From NCBI GenBank assembly GCA_034638255.1, contig JAWPGT010000040.1, positions 124,001 through 188,000 of the forward strand: a stretch of DNA of 64,000 nt, read 5' to 3'. A program made the translations under genes and the position numbers. Under the pieces are notes generated by a model, which made no database searches, was not told the DNA's origin, and saw nothing but the letters and a program-made list of their open reading frames with translations. Each line of letters starts with the position of its first letter. The first letter of the stretch is position 1. This stretch comes from Coprinus comatus. Its lineage: Eukaryota > Basidiomycota > Agaricomycetes > Agaricales > Agaricaceae. This document shows, piece after piece, positions 24,524 to 38,100 of this stretch.

Positions 24524-25657
24524 TCTTTTAGATACTGTGTTTCTGCTGTTAGTAATCCTTGGTACGAACAACGAACAAAAACTGTTTTTGTCAGGACATA
24601 CAAGGCCTAGAGTGAAGTAAATTCCAACACACTGTACGCTAGAGAAATGTAATAGATGAATTGACGAAGATATGGTCAGCACTAAATGCCTTGAGGGACT
24701 TGGAGGTTGTGGAATCTGCAAGAGCAGTGTTTGATGAGTGAAGCCTTCCTGCGTTGCCATGGTCTAAAAATATCCCTTGATTAAATCAAAGTCCACATAT
24801 TAATTATCATGCATATATGCGGTTTTTTCTTGGTTTAGAATCAACGATGGGCTTAAGTATTGTGTTCTGCCCATCTACTTGACATTTACTCGTCATAACG
24901 CTCCAAGTTCAGCTATTTATGCTAACTCGGCGGCAGTGGGTTCTGATGTTAATGGTATTCTAACTTCTAAGGTGGCATCATTGCTCAAAAGGAACGAGAT
25001 GAGAAAACATCTGTATATTACATGTACCGTATGTTGTCAGCATCAAGTAAGTTCTGGACTTGATCTCCGAATATAGTACATCTCATTAATTTATCTACCA
25101 ACTATTAGTATTAGTTCACTACTATCCTGATACTTGAACATGATCAGCAACAACTTTATATGTGAATTGCAATACTGACGGATCAAACAGGGTTTTTCTA
25201 TGAAGCGAGGATTGACAGATGAAGTAGAGCTGTTTGGATGCATGAAGTTCAAATTCGAGGAAGACGGAAGACGGAAATTCAACTATGAAAAAAAACCGTG
25301 AACCTGTGTTGGGTAGATCTCATAAGGTCATAGGAGAACCGAAGCATAGGCACAAGGCATGTATTCAGACATTGAATCTACGGACGCATAGAGACCATCT
25401 CCAAAACAAATACCTTCAAACCAAAGGCTGGGTGGAAACGCATATAAATTGACGCAAGCGAAATTATGCCAAATGGAGCGAAGATGAAGGGGTTAGTAGC
25501 AAGGCATTAGACAAGTTACAGAAAAGTGGAGGATGAGATTTCTGACTTTACAAAGCAGTATCATTTCGTAGTCATTCAAATGAGTCCTGCAGTCCATCAG
25601 TATTTAAAGAGTCAATGTATTCCATAAGACACGGGACCAGAATTTCCAAAAGAGACG
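24524..25657. other. DUF6535 leader and unassigned DNA
   Basis: Immediately upstream of the truncated copy, about 24524-24800 (minus) matches the leader seen twice near 53.2-53.9 kb, including a CATCAAACACTGCTCTTGCAG block. The rest holds one weak gene candidate (24879-25301) and otherwise nothing recognisable. Confidence 0.5.
24879..25301 (+). CDS. possible two-exon gene remnant, unknown
   Basis: An open frame from about 24879 runs to a good GTAAGT donor near 25049. A CAAACAG acceptor near 25190 joins in phase to GFSMKRGLTDEVELFGCMKF and onward to a stop at 25301. The join is consistent, but there is no ATG at the start (the frame opens on TTG) and I recognise no family. It may be the 3' part of a gene that has lost its beginning, or chance. 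Confidence 0.2.
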
Positions 25658-25659
25658 CT

Positions 25660-26265
25660 ACTTTTTGATTCTCAAGAGTTGAGACAAGAGTAGAGAGCGA
25701 GATGGATGGAGGCTAGAAAGTATCCATTCATACGAGCCAAAATAGGTCGCAAGATTCCAAAAGTACGACAGATGAGCCGGCCAGTTGGGAGAATCGAGGT
25801 AAAGAGAACAAAGGCACCCAATAGGGTATTGAGGCAACAGAGTTCGTTTCCCATTGCGAGACCATGAACCCCTAGACCAAGTGCAAAAAGAAATAAGAGG
25901 GGTAGCATGTTTAGAAGTGCCAGAATATCCCAGGACCGGAGCCAAATTTCCCAATCGATCTCAACTCAGAGACTACGCCATCCCTCTATGCTCAGCGTAT
26001 TAATGCATTGTACTCTGTTAGCCTTGCACTCAGTCTCGCGGCGGTTGTGGGAGGAATTGTATGTTTACAGTGGCTACGACGGTTTGGCAAGAACACCACA
26101 GGCGTGTCGAACAAAGTGATCTGTTTCTGCAATGCCAACGTCATGAGAGCCTTTGGGCTTGATTGGTTGTGGAGTTGTTGGATTGTTCGTAGTAACAGAA
26201 CTGTCGTCTCGGTGGAGTCACCCTGAACTGTCTTCGCAGCTTGGATGGTGCAAGCCGTGACAATT
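25660..26265. pseudogene. rearranged DUF6535 pseudogene with internal inversion
   Basis: Three blocks match consecutive parts of the full DUF6535 gene. On the minus strand, about 26262-26160 encodes AAKTVQGDSTETTVLLLRT and the following Gln/His/Asn stretch. On the plus strand, about 25941-26151 encodes QRINALYSVSLALSLAAVVG and the next membrane helix. Back on the minus strand, about 25940-25660 encodes the GTSKHATP-frame and MLPLLFLFALGLG helices. In the intact gene these three blocks are contiguous in one orientation, so the middle ~210 bp has flipped. The outer blocks also carry frameshifts. No product can be made. It lies 1.1 kb from the truncated copy. Confidence 0.85.
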
Positions 26266-28039
26266 ATTCGGTTCACAGCACTACCCGTGTTAATTTTAAC
26301 TGAATTCTGCTTGTCGTTTAAACATACTTCGGTTCTCGGTGCATTGTTAATCATAGAAGATGTATAATTCCGCAGCCTTAGGACACGCACCAGCGGAGTA
26401 TATTGAAAACGGGCCAATGATCTCATTCGCGCGCACCTCGAACTTCGCAGTGTATGATTCACACATTCCCGTCTATCCAATACGATAGCTACCACCCTTC
26501 ACACCATTTCTTGATCAAAAGTGGGGCCTAAACGTTGAAAGTTGTCATCCTTCAAAATTTAGACAACTGATACCTAATCGACGCCCTTCTCAATCTCGGG
26601 GCTTAGCCAATTTTAGGTAGGAAGCTTCTCAACACCCACAGTCCATGCCTCTAATTCTGCATGCTATGCTTCTATGACCATGCTTGTGGTTCCAAGGTGT
26701 GGGATGTGTGGATTCAAGAGCACGAATGAATCATAGCAAGCATAGTTGGTCGGCACAGGTCGAATAAGGCAACAGGGTGGGAGACAGAGACATGAGGCTC
26801 GAGAGGGATTCTCATGGTGAAAATGTAACTCATGTATTTTGACAACATTTCTGGGTTCACAGTCATAACAAGTTTTGTTTCGGTTGATTAATTCGAAGCT
26901 TGACCAGTTTTTTTTTCTTTCGGTAGCCTGAGCATATAGTCAGGTATGTGCCGCAGAAATTGTACTGCGACGTACCAGAGGTTCCTATATGCTCTTCATT
27001 TTCCTCAAATTTTCCTAACCGCCATATATCATCCGTATATGCATGTCGTCTACGCTTCTATATCATTGACTATACCCCATATATGCGCCTGCATTTCTTG
27101 CCTACATGTCAGCAGTTAATTGTAGCTCTTGAACAAAGAAATTCAAAGTACTCACCAATCTCGGTGTTGGAACGATATATCATGTCGAAACCAATATAAC
27201 AATAAAGAACAAGAAAAAAGATATGTGATATAAAGGATGGCTTCGGGTCCTTGTTGTGTTTCCGAACCTTCTCGTGACGTTGGACAACAGCGATAACTTA
27301 GACAGGCCGCCGCGTGCAACAACATTTGAGTGATTTATCGTTCCGCGTTGGCAGGCAGCAGTGTCCACTTTTCTGTGTTACGAACACTGCGAAGAGCGCG
27401 TAGATTACGACTAGCTCGTTTACTCCATTGTGATGCATAAGCGCAGAGGGTACTAAATGCCCAAGCGAGGCAGATTTAGTCAATTAAATAACAGGACTCA
27501 ATGAATCTAGCGCACCTTCCTAACCACAACCATTCACTTCAAACGTTAGCCCGACATGGATAGAAACGTTCAAGAAATGGACACTATGAACCTGTAGAGA
27601 GACGTGGCAGACTTGTAGCCAAGAGGTAAGCAGAAAGAGGAAGATCAAATGTACGTCAACGGGAAGAACAAATCGTGTGAAGGTGCTGGGTTGATGAACT
27701 ACGTCATCAAATTCCCTGACGTAACCTCTTTAAACTACAAAAGAAATGTTGAGGGAAAAAATATACTTGTATCAAGATAGTTTTGCCCCAGGTGATTTAA
27801 TTTCTGCTGCACATGGAACAGTCTCGAATCGCCTTTTTGGGGGGTACAGTTATAGGATACAAACACCTCTAAAAGTTTAATTTTCGAATAACTTAACGAG
27901 GTACACAACCCAACCGTGATTCACTTAGCTAAATATTTATACAGTACATCATGGCAAACCCGCAGCCTTAACTGGTTTAATATTCTACTTATTAAATTTA
28001 TTATAAATTATTACATTACACAGCGTATTAGCTGACCGT
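26266..28039. other. intergenic, no gene seen
   Basis: About 1.8 kb with no supported coding region, RNA gene or mobile element. The ORFs at 26948-27199 and 27180-27483 appear spurious. Confidence 0.5.
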
Positions 28040-28999
28040 CTAGTATGGCGACCGAGGGGAACGACGTTGCTTCTTGTGGCGTCGACCATTATTTCGCTCA
28101 CGCTGAGGCTGCTCTTCGGCTTCGGCTGAGGGTCGGGTAATCTGTTGAGTATTACCATCTCCATCTTGACCTGCAGGTGGAACCGGAGGCGGACTAGGTA
28201 CTGGCGATGTGTGGCGTTGTCTAGTAGTAGTAGCAGGTACTCTTCTACTAGTAGGCCGTTTTCTCATGCACGAGGGCCCTGGAATGAGATGTTCCTCACC
28301 AGGATATATTGGGACTCCAAGTACATCTGACCTGAAATGTTTTCTGGTGGCCGCGAAAGCTCTTGTTGAGAAGCCAGTACCACCTCTAGGATGTGGCACC
28401 CCCTTTCCCTAAGCAAACACATTAAATTTGACGTTATCGCACATTGTAAAGGTACTCACATTTAATAGCTTGAGCCATGCTCCTTTGCTCCATACTCTAT
28501 CCAAGTCATCCCAGGTGAGATACCTTGAAGGTTGTGGTGGTGATGGGGACAACTGCCGTATTGGATTCGGTGCAGCAGATGAGCTGCCTGCTTCAATGGA
28601 TCTAGTAGCTCCGGTAGAATCCACCACCGTACTACGTTGTACTTGCGCTGTTGTGGGGCGAGCATGTGGGACGTCTGTTGATGGACCTTCCTCTTGCGAA
28701 GGCATTTCTCCTCTGTGTGATCGTACTACACTTGGCAAAGTTACTGACGATTGCGGAGGACCATAGTTCCAACTCCTAGAAGCCTGTGAAATGGAATCTG
28801 GCCAGGATTGAGAAGCTGCACTACCCGGACCAGAAGGAGCTTGAAGGTTGGCTGGGGCTGTGTTCGGGTGTGTAACAGTAGAAGGGCCAGCCATTGGATT
28901 CTGGGTACTAGATGCCGGGTTCATCATCTGAACCAAGGAAAGCCTTCCGGTGAAAGTTGAAGGTGGAGGGGAAGGAGTAGGAGTAGGAGTAGGAGCCAT
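28040..28999 (-). CDS. Pro/Ser-rich disordered protein, unknown function
   Basis: Two exons joined by a 48-nt intron with a GTGAGT donor (near 28458) and a TGCTTAG acceptor (near 28410), phase 0. The protein is about 303 residues. The N-terminus is MAPTPTPTPSPPPS, followed by a long Ser/Thr/Pro/Ala region. There is one more ordered stretch around the intron (YLTWDDLDRVWSKGAWLKLL, then GKGVPHPRGGTGF). A C-terminal part rich in Arg, Pro and Gln ends in a basic RRHKKQRRSPRSP-like tail that could act as a nuclear localisation signal. There is no signal peptide or membrane segment. I do not recognise the family. Frame integrity over the intron and uniform composition support a real gene. Confidence 0.6.
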
Positions 29000-29984
29000 T
29001 GCAAAAGAGTATGTAAGGCAGAAAGAGAGAAGATTGGTTGTTGGGAAGAAAGCGATTAATTTGGTTTTTATGAGGATGGGAGCTCATTTTCTTGTGTCTT
29101 GATCAAAAGCCACAATGTATTCTTTAGCAGTAGAAGAACAATGGCGCATACCACGATACACACACCATTGGTGTATTGTTAAAAACTGCATTGTCTATAT
29201 AATTAAGATTACGTACCAACTGTATACAACCTAGAGTTTCGAAACCAAATATTCGGTTGTTTTGACACACCAATCGTGGATGAGCCAAATGCTCACTGTT
29301 CGTATGAGGGTCGATGTTATTGGTGACTTGGACAAAGAGAAACATTCCACAAAGCCCAATGGCCATGATTCGACGTCCACATCTCCAAAAATACCCTCTC
29401 CATTGTTCGGTTTGGCTTCTGTAACCGCTTAAACACCATATAATCCAGACTAATACTATGATGTAACTTTACAGGATCTCTTTAGAGGTGCTAGTATATC
29501 CTGTATCATGCGGTCTCCCATAGGCCAATGCGGGGAATTGATAAACGGTCAATATCTTTTTTTTGTTAATCGGAACTCGGATACGCTCGCAGTGCCGGCG
29601 TCAAGCCACATGGAACCCTAAGCTTGACTTTGGATATCTATAAAATGATAACGTACTACTAACCCACTACAAGCACATCGGTCCGTCATTATGCAAAGCT
29701 ACCTGCACTCATCAATCCGCCCCCTCTTCCAACTAACCCAAAAATGGATGAACGTATCTCCGCGATTTTTTATCATCGTATTAATAGAGAAAAGATGATT
29801 AGCATGCACCTTTAGGAAACGTAGCTACCACCAGCCATACGTACGTTTGTGCCAACGGACAAACACACCCAAGAGTAGTAGCGCCACAATTTCTGAAAGA
29901 ATAGAGGAGGCCGTTAACCTCGCTTGTTTTGTTATAAAGCGACGTTACCATCCAGGCCCTTCAGGAACTGCAACCTTTAGAAAT
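29000..29984. other. intergenic between divergent genes
   Basis: Shared upstream region of the Pro/Ser-rich gene (-) and the FAD oxidase (+). The ORFs at 29124-29366 (-) and the 5' extension from 29847 (+) are not supported as separate genes. Confidence 0.5.
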
Positions 29985-32069
29985 ATGCATTTAGTGAAAT
30001 GCGCTTTTGTTGTTCTTGTCCTTTCCTATCATGCATTGGCTCACTTTGATGCCGACTGGTATCACCCCACCAGAAAAATTCTGGACCCTACTTGCATTGC
30101 CATTGCGAATGCAGTCTCAAAGGCTAGCAATATCTATGTCCCAGGTATGCAAAAGTTCTTGAACGAACATCAGGATGCAGCACGTTATTGACTCCTTACT
30201 CTAAGGCCAACGTCAATATAACCAGGGAATTGAACACTGGGCAAGCTCGAGCGAAGAGGTCGCGAAATGCGTTTTCGAGCCTGGGACAGCTGGAGATATA
30301 GGCAAAGCTGTATGCCTCCACTTCACTATTTTTTCATCATTCTGACTCCTAAGTAACCTATTAATAGCTCCAAATTATTGGTGAAAGACGTACAACATTT
30401 GCCGTACGCAATACATTTACATTTATTCTCACATCAAAAAGGCTCATAGTCTAATACTCAAAACTTTCCCAAGGTTAAAGGAGGGGGACATAGCCCAAAT
30501 CCAGGTTTCTCATCTACTATTGGAGTCCAAATTGCTATGTCTCGATTCAACGAAGTAGAATATCATCCCGATGAAGAAACCGTTACTTTTGGTTCTGGTC
30601 TCACTTGGGATACTGTCTATAAAGCACTTGCACCACATAATGTGAATGTTGTGGGTGGTCGTGTCAGTGGTGTAGGCGTAGCTGGTTTCACTCTCGGTGG
30701 AGGTATGTGAGGTCTTATACTAGTCGGGATTTTGTCTTTGATGAGGCTCCCTTACAGGATATTCTTGGAAGACCAATCAATATGGCTTGACCATTGATAC
30801 AGTCGTTGCTTTTGAGCTCGTGAAACCTGATGGAACCATTATCATGGTTACTGAAGCTACGCAGCCAGATCTATTCTTCGGTCTAAAGGTACGTACTAGT
30901 AGTATATATTATCATAGATAAAATTTGATCAAAGCTTTAGGGTGGTTTCAATAACTTCGTGAGTCAATTTTCAGGTTAAAATTTGGACTCGGAAACATCT
31001 TTAACATCGAATAAAGGGTATCGTGACAAGGTTCACTCTCAAAACCTTTCCGCAGACTCAAGTTTGGGTGAGTTCCCCACTTGATCATTACAAAGTCCCT
31101 TCTCTAATGCGCACAACTGAATAGGGTGGTTTAATTACCTTTACGTCTAGTCATATTGCGGCTATCAATGAAGCTACTGCCGAATTCTCCGCTACTGTAA
31201 CGGATCCAAAAGCTAGTATCATTACAACCTACAACCACCTACTAGGCGCGGTAAGTTGAAGTTTCACTCTTTTGTTACACTAGATCTCCAGTTTACACAT
31301 GTTTTCAGCCTGGTATTTCACAGCTATTGTTTTATGATGGACCCAGCCCACCAGCAGGAATATTTGATAAGTTCTTGGCCACCCCACACTTTACTAGAGA
31401 TGTGAGAACTCGCAACTTCATCTCCCTGGTACGATCTAGCCCTGTTGATCTGGTATTAAGCAGAAGGCATGTCCAGCCTCTATCAATATTTTTCTTTACT
31501 TTACCTTGGCTAACGGTAGAAACCTCATTAGAAAAATATTCCATACAGTTTCCGTCACTACATATACACCAAACTTGCTCAAAGCAGTACAAAACGAATC
31601 TACTGTAAGCAGAAATTTAGTATTTTGTATAGATGAACCTTATGAACATCTCCAGTACTGGGGTGATCGACTCAGTAACCACAATCTTCTCAACAAGCTC
31701 GGAATATTTGTCTCTTACGATGTCGAACCATTCCTTCCAAACATCCTTCAACACGGAATTAACTCACCATCAGCATACCCTTATACGCGTTCAACCAGCT
31801 ACTCGCCTTTCAACATATACTACTCCTGGATACGCAGCGCTGACGACCATACATTCCATGACGCAATCCGTCGCAGTGCTGATCATCTTGCTACTATTGC
31901 CAAAGCAGATGGAGAGGATATTGATGATGCTCCATTATATGGAAACTATGGTATTTTCAACACCCCTATTGAGAAGATTTATGGGTCCAATTTGCCGAGA
32001 TTAAGGGCCCTGAAGAGACTTCATGACCCTGAAAATATTATGGGGCTTGCAGGAGGTTGGAAGTTCTAA
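29985..32069 (+). CDS. secreted FAD-linked oxidase, berberine-bridge-enzyme type
   Basis: Extracellular flavin oxidase of the BBE / FAD_binding_4 family, which oxidises sugars or secondary metabolites with O2. The ATG at 29985 starts a clear signal peptide (hydrophobic to about residue 19, ending ALA). Exons then give WYHPTRKILDPTCIA, QGIEHWASSSEEVA, and the FAD-attachment block VKGGGHSPNPGFSS, whose His is the expected 8-alpha-histidyl site. Next come VVGGRVSGVGVAGFTLGGG and NQYGLTIDTVVAFELV. The C-terminal BBE motif ends LHDPENIMGLAGGWKF, as usual. The loop that carries the second (cysteinyl) flavin link in bicovalent members reads GGRVSG here, with no Cys, so single attachment is expected. 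About ten short introns are present. The junction between about 31430 and 31510 cannot be closed with a normal intron, since the flanking frames differ by one base; a small defect or assembly error is possible there. Confidence 0.85.
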
Positions 32070-32789
32070 CAGTTAGAATATTCTTGACGAGAGTTTATTT
32101 AATTTTGTTTACATATCAGTGACTTGACGTACTGAACCTTGGTAGGTTTTGACGCCAATTTCTGTCGCTATGATCAAGGATGAATTGATAATGAACGATC
32201 TCCAGCGCGGCAATCAGAACTTTGTGCCATCAGCGGCCAGCCGCATTAGAATAAAAGGCTGTAGGTCATGCCAGTTTGTGCTTCACAGTTTACGAGGCAG
32301 CACTAACTTGAGAGATGGATGTTCGTTGAACGATGAACAATGAATATTCAATGAATACTTATAGTGGAGGACGGGAGCAATTGAGGCATGTATGACGTCA
32401 GTTGCGTGCTATCACGACCAAAACAAATAAACATACAAGAGCGCTTATAGTTTGACAATGTCAACAACAATTCAATACCCAAACATCTCAAACATGGCCT
32501 TAGGACTTATGGATCATCACATTCGAAGCTGTCTTTGACCTTTCCGAATGCAGGACAAGGATCAAGTCGGAAGTTTTGACAACAAAGATGTTCATTTCTG
32601 CCATTAGATTTCCAACTAGTATGCTTCAAACAAAGACTTGAAGCATTATCTATACAGCTTCGGTTCCTATCTGATCGTGGATGATATATGGTTAATCATC
32701 AGGAGTTGCCTGACACATATATATAACCTCACTGCCACTGATCATTCTAGCATTCAGATTCCTACTCTTTCCTCTCCCCCCACCTCGTT
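32070..32789. other. intergenic, no gene seen
   Basis: 720 bases between the FAD oxidase and folylpolyglutamate synthase, both on the plus strand. A pyrimidine-rich tract precedes the 32790 start. Nothing else is recognised. Confidence 0.5.
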
Positions 32790-34832
32790 ATGGTTGTGTC
32801 TGTCTCTAGGTCATACAGTGATGCAATCGAATGCCTAAACTCTATCCAGAATATCAAGGAGGATAAAGAGCCTGGGTTATCACGCGAACAAAAGGGTCGG
32901 AAACAAATCACGAACTTCACTAAGTATTTGCACTTTATAGGTTACGAAGTGAGTTTTCCGTTATGGATTTATGCCAACAATTTCACCAATCCGGTATACA
33001 TGATATCCTGTAGCCTCAAGATCTGAACAAATTGAATGTTATCCATATCGCAGGGACCAAGGGGAAAGGATCCACATGTGCTTTCACAGACTCCATTGTA
33101 CGCAGTTCTAGGCCAACATGGAACGTGGGTGAGTTACACACACCACCTCTACGTGATATTAAATCAGCGTCGTCAATGTGAATGACTTCTCCATTAGGTC
33201 TCTATACTTCTCCTCACATGGTTGCTGTACGGGAGAGGATCAGGATCAACGGACGACCGTTATCCGAAGAGTTATTCACAAAATACTTCTTTGATGTATG
33301 GGATAAACTTTCATCTCGTGAAGTAAGCATTAAGATATTTTCATGTAATCTTATGTTCGAACGTTGGTGCCTATTTTTAGATTGAGCAAGGACAGAAAGC
33401 AATGCCGGGCTATTTTAGGTATCTTACCCTTCTAGCGTTCCATGTTTTCATACAGGAAAAAGTGGATGCTACTGTACTTGAAGTTGGAGTTGGAGGTGCT
33501 TTTGATAGCACAAATGTTATCCCAAAACCAATTGTAACTGGGATCACGGCCTTGGGACTTGACCACGTTGGAGTGCTTGGTCATACTATTGAGGAAATTT
33601 CCTGGCACAAAGCTGGTATTCTCAAGGTATTTCCATTCAATTTTAGAAGGATCTACATTAATTCTGATCATTCAAGGTAAATGTATCTGCAATAACGACA
33701 ACACAGCCGGATGGAGCAATGTCTGTGATCACCCAACGCGCCAAAGAGTTGAACGTAAGAAAACTTGAAGGATTGCTATAGAGGAATACTAGACTGATGT
33801 ATAATTTCTAGGCTTCATCTTTAACCATAGCCACACCAATTCCACAACTTCATAAACTTCGTCTCGGTAAGTTATCGTTGATTCTCCTATGCTTCTGAGT
33901 CGCTTAGTCGTATCAAAGGTATATCTGGCCAGCATCAACAGCAGAACGCCAATCTTGCAATTTACCTCGCACGATCCTTCCTTAAAACCCTTGACCCTTC
34001 CTTCAAATATGATATCATCAACGAGGATATTCCTTGCTCATTCATAACAGGTCTTGAGAACACGAAATGGCCTGGTCGCTGCCAAATCATCCGCGATAAC
34101 TCTCGACCTGGTTTATCTTGGTTCCTTGACGGAGCTCATACCATAGAAAGTCTTGAATTCTGCTTAGACTGGTACATCGAATCGACATCTCGCAATCCTT
34201 TGCGTATTCCCAGTCCTACACAATCTCAATCTGAATCCAATCACCAACAATATCGAATCATCAAATCAATAACCAACGTGATGTGGAGCTGGTTCTCTAT
34301 GAGTACCTTTCAAATACGACAACTAACTGAAAAACAACCTATCCGTATCCTCTTATTTTATTGTACAAAAGGACGACCAGTTGAAACTCTTCTTGGTGCA
34401 TTCTACTCACGATTATCACGACGACTTTTTGAAGAGTGCAAGGCCGAAGATCCATCTACGTTCTTCCAACATGTTATATTTTCTACTTGTACAACATATG
34501 CTGATGGACGAAGTAAAGGAGGTGAGTGCTTGAGTCTTTTCGGTTCGTTGCACAAAAATTGATTAATCCTTCCTTTAGACTTAACCGCGAAACATAATTC
34601 AACATTAGAACTCAATACGCTACAAGAACTCTCGTCTACATGGAAAACTCTCATCCCTTCATTCCCCGCATCTAACATCCACACATTGACATCAATTGAA
34701 CAGGGAACACAAATGATAGAGAAAGTACGTCAACAGGATTTGTCACAAAAGTACGAGGTCCTTGTGACAGGAAGTTTACATCTCGTTGGAGGTGTTATAG
34801 AAGTGGCGAGTCTAGCTGATCAAGCACTATAA
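32790..34832 (+). CDS. folylpolyglutamate synthase
   Basis: Mur-ligase-family enzyme that adds glutamates to tetrahydrofolates, retaining them in cytosol and mitochondria for one-carbon metabolism. The start at 32790 is followed by SYSDAIECLNSIQ and an exon break at GTGAGT (32949). The P-loop IAGTKGKGST is followed by the conserved GLYTSPHMVAVRERIRING. The catalytic block VGVGGAFDSTNVI, then GLDHVGVLGHTIEEISWHKAGI, is intact. The C-terminal domain shows WPGRCQII and WFLDGAHT, then VLVTGSLHLVGGV near the end at 34832. About eight short introns all keep phase. Length (about 510 residues) matches eukaryotic FPGS. The segment after the AGILK block is slightly unusual, giving Lys-Val-Asn where many relatives have Lys-Pro-Gly, but no break is present. 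Confidence 0.93.
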
Positions 34833-35107
34833 GTTCATAGTTGATATATTTAAACCGTGTATGCAAGCGTCTGATATGTACTGACTTTATGACTGAGCAG
34901 TAAGGAACCATCGACAGAATGCAATCCACTGTCTTTTTGCTTTCACATTATGTGAATGTGCTAGGACTGGTATTTAATTACATGTCATTACATGGGCAAC
35001 AAGACGTTACAAGTACAGAGGAAGAATATAATTAGTAAACGAAAGCAAATCTAACAGCAGATGGACAGTAGGAATCACCCAGAAGCGTAAACATGTAACA
35101 GACTATT

Positions 35108-38100
35108 TTAATCGTCATATTGCGTCAACTAGAAAAAAAGGTGCATAGTTAGATTTCAACAAGGAATAAATCCAAACATAAAAAGCGACACTCACATCCA
35201 AAGTCAACGTTCTCGAACTATTCACTTCCTGGTCCCGATAAATACCAACAAGTGAATTTCCCTTCTCATATAACGATCCCTTCAAACTAATCACAATGAA
35301 CTGGAAAGTGTTAGATGAATGAGTTCGAATATAATTTGCCACTTTCGCAACGTTCGTATTATCCAATGCAGCATCGACTTCATCAAGGACGAAGAATGGT
35401 GCAGGTTGATAACTATGAATAGCAAAGAGCAAAGCGAGAGCTGCTACAGTCTTTTCACCACCTGAAAGTTGTTCCATATCTCGGAATCGTTTCATAGGAG
35501 GCATGGCGTGATATTTGATACCACCAACGTAAGGTTCCTTCACTTGAGCATTAGCCAAAGTATCTACAAGAACTTGTCAAATATAGACACTTACTTCACT
35601 ATCTTCTAAACTAAGGTATGCGACACCACCCATCGGAGCTGCTTTACCTTTTGTCAAGTCTTTGTAGACTTCATCGATCCGATCAGCGATGTGATTATAT
35701 GCCTTGTTAAATAGTTCGCAACTGCATTTTGATGAGGACTAACCAATCAGAATTTATTGGTAAAACTCACCGCTTGCGCTTGATATCATTGAAATGATCC
35801 CTGGCAGACTTGGAATCTTTCCTAGCTTTTTCAGCTTCCTTCTCCGTCTGAGCCAACTTATTCTCGACGTCATCAAGCCTACATTAGAGATTCCCAAAAC
35901 CCGTCAGCCCGCATCTCTTAAACTAAGTAATACCCTGCTTCAATTCACGTACCGTTCAATAGCTTTCATATTAGGAGCCATCCTTTCGATGTCATTATTC
36001 GCAGAAGCAATTTCCTTATCATAATGAGCAATCATTTCCGCAGGATCCTGATCCCTATCATCCGCAGCAAGCTTATCGAAATTAACCTCGATTCCGTAGT
36101 CAGCCACAGTCTTAGGTCGTTGAGTGCCATTTTCGTCTTCATCAATGTCCATAGCCACTTCTTCTCTCAAGTTCTACAAAATAGATTTAAAATCCTATAT
36201 ATTGAATAGACACTACGAAAACTCACCTCTTCCATCGGAACATTTTTCAAATTACCAGCATTCAAAGGGAGTTTGATTTCTTCCAATCGACATTTACGAT
36301 ATATCGAAGACCTGTCAAGCGCAAGTTTCTCAATTTCATCATTCTAGACATCGAATAAAGGTGAAGATCAGTCTTGTATTCGTTTTGAAACGATAATAAT
36401 AAAAAAGCAAAACTCACGCAAGAACTGATCTCCTTCAACGCTTGATCCAAAACCTTACCAGCCTTCCCACTAACTTTCTTAGCCTGTTCTACAACTTTAG
36501 TTTTCTCATCCAGAATCTCCGTCAACCCTTCCAATTCTTCTTTCAAACTCTCAATTGCTTTCTCAGCCTCAGTCAAGTCTTTTTGAATCTTATTTCTGTC
36601 CTCAGTCAATTTTTCAAGGTTTACTTGATCGGATTTAGTGCTAGCTTCAAGTTTTTGAAGTCTTTGACGAGCACTTGTCAATCCTTCAGATTCGAATTCC
36701 AATCTATTTTTTTTATGATTTATGTGTTAGAGTTGGGTTGATACCCATGGTGGGGAGCGGTGAGAAAATGCTTACTGATGAGTTAAACGTGCGATTTGAG
36801 TATCAAACCTTAACCTTGCTTGACTCTCTTCTTGAGCTACCCTCAATTGTCTCTCTTCATATTCCCTGATATCCGAAACACCAATCTTTTGACAAAATGC
36901 TCCGAAGACACTATCTTCAGCTTCGTTTACAACCTCTGCAAGTTGTTGAATCCGGCCTTGGAGTGCGGAGAATTGTGTTTGAGCCTAAAAAAAAAAGAAG
37001 AAAAAATGTTCACCGTCAGTTTTTTTTAAGTTAATTTAATAAATAGTTAATGCTTGCCTTCTTTAGCTCAGGTGTATTAGCTTTTCGCTCTTTTTCAAGA
37101 TGCTTGAGTTCTTCTTTGATACCAGTAATACGCAATTTACACGCATTCTATAATCGATGAGAAATCAATTGACGAGTATTATGAGATGATAAAACTACTC
37201 ACCAGATCGTCACGAAGTACGGTTATAGTTGATTCAAGACGAGATATCTCCGCCAACAAATTCTCATCTGTCTTATTACGGGGTTTTTGTTTACTAAGTT
37301 CCCTCAACTGACCCAACAAACCGTCACGAACACGGATCAAGCCTAATGACATACTTGAACACCAAGGATTCTATAAAGAAGTTCACGGTCAATAACCCTC
37401 TCACCTTGAACATCTTTCTCATCCCATTTCTTAGTCGTATTACGAGAACTCTGACCACCCGTAATTAGACCGCTTTTATGGATGATTGTTCCTTCCAAAG
37501 TAACAGCTGTTTTTTAAGATCCACAACCAGTTGTTCGTGAATAATAATAAATGTGATATATGAGAATGAAATGTCTGACCTTTAATTTCCTGTCCCTTTT
37601 CATAACAAACATACCTAGCAATTTCCATCGTATCACAAACAAGTGAATTCCCACAAGCATGATAAACAGCTCTTTGAATAGCGGGTTCATATTGCACAAC
37701 ATCAACTGCCAATCTAGTACCTTTGGCAAAAGCACGGAATTTATCGTTGACAGGTTTCACTTGGATAGTATCAAGAGGAATGAAGGTGGCTTGACCCGCA
37801 CGTTGATTACGCATATACTGTTTTTTTTTTCCGATTAGATCATTCCTTCAAGTGGTCATGTAGATGTGGATCAGAATACCTCAATACAGTCAATAGCAGT
37901 CTTTTCTTCATCGACAACGATCGCATCGATATTACGTCCAAGAACAACCGAAATTGCCGTTTCGTATTTCTTGGCTGTAGGCTTGCATAGATCAGCCATA
38001 CGCCCACGTACCCCTATTTTTAATGTTAGAAATTGATAAAATCCTATTAAAATCAGAGAAAATATAATTACCAGGGAAGAGTTCTTGTAAACTGGAGAGT

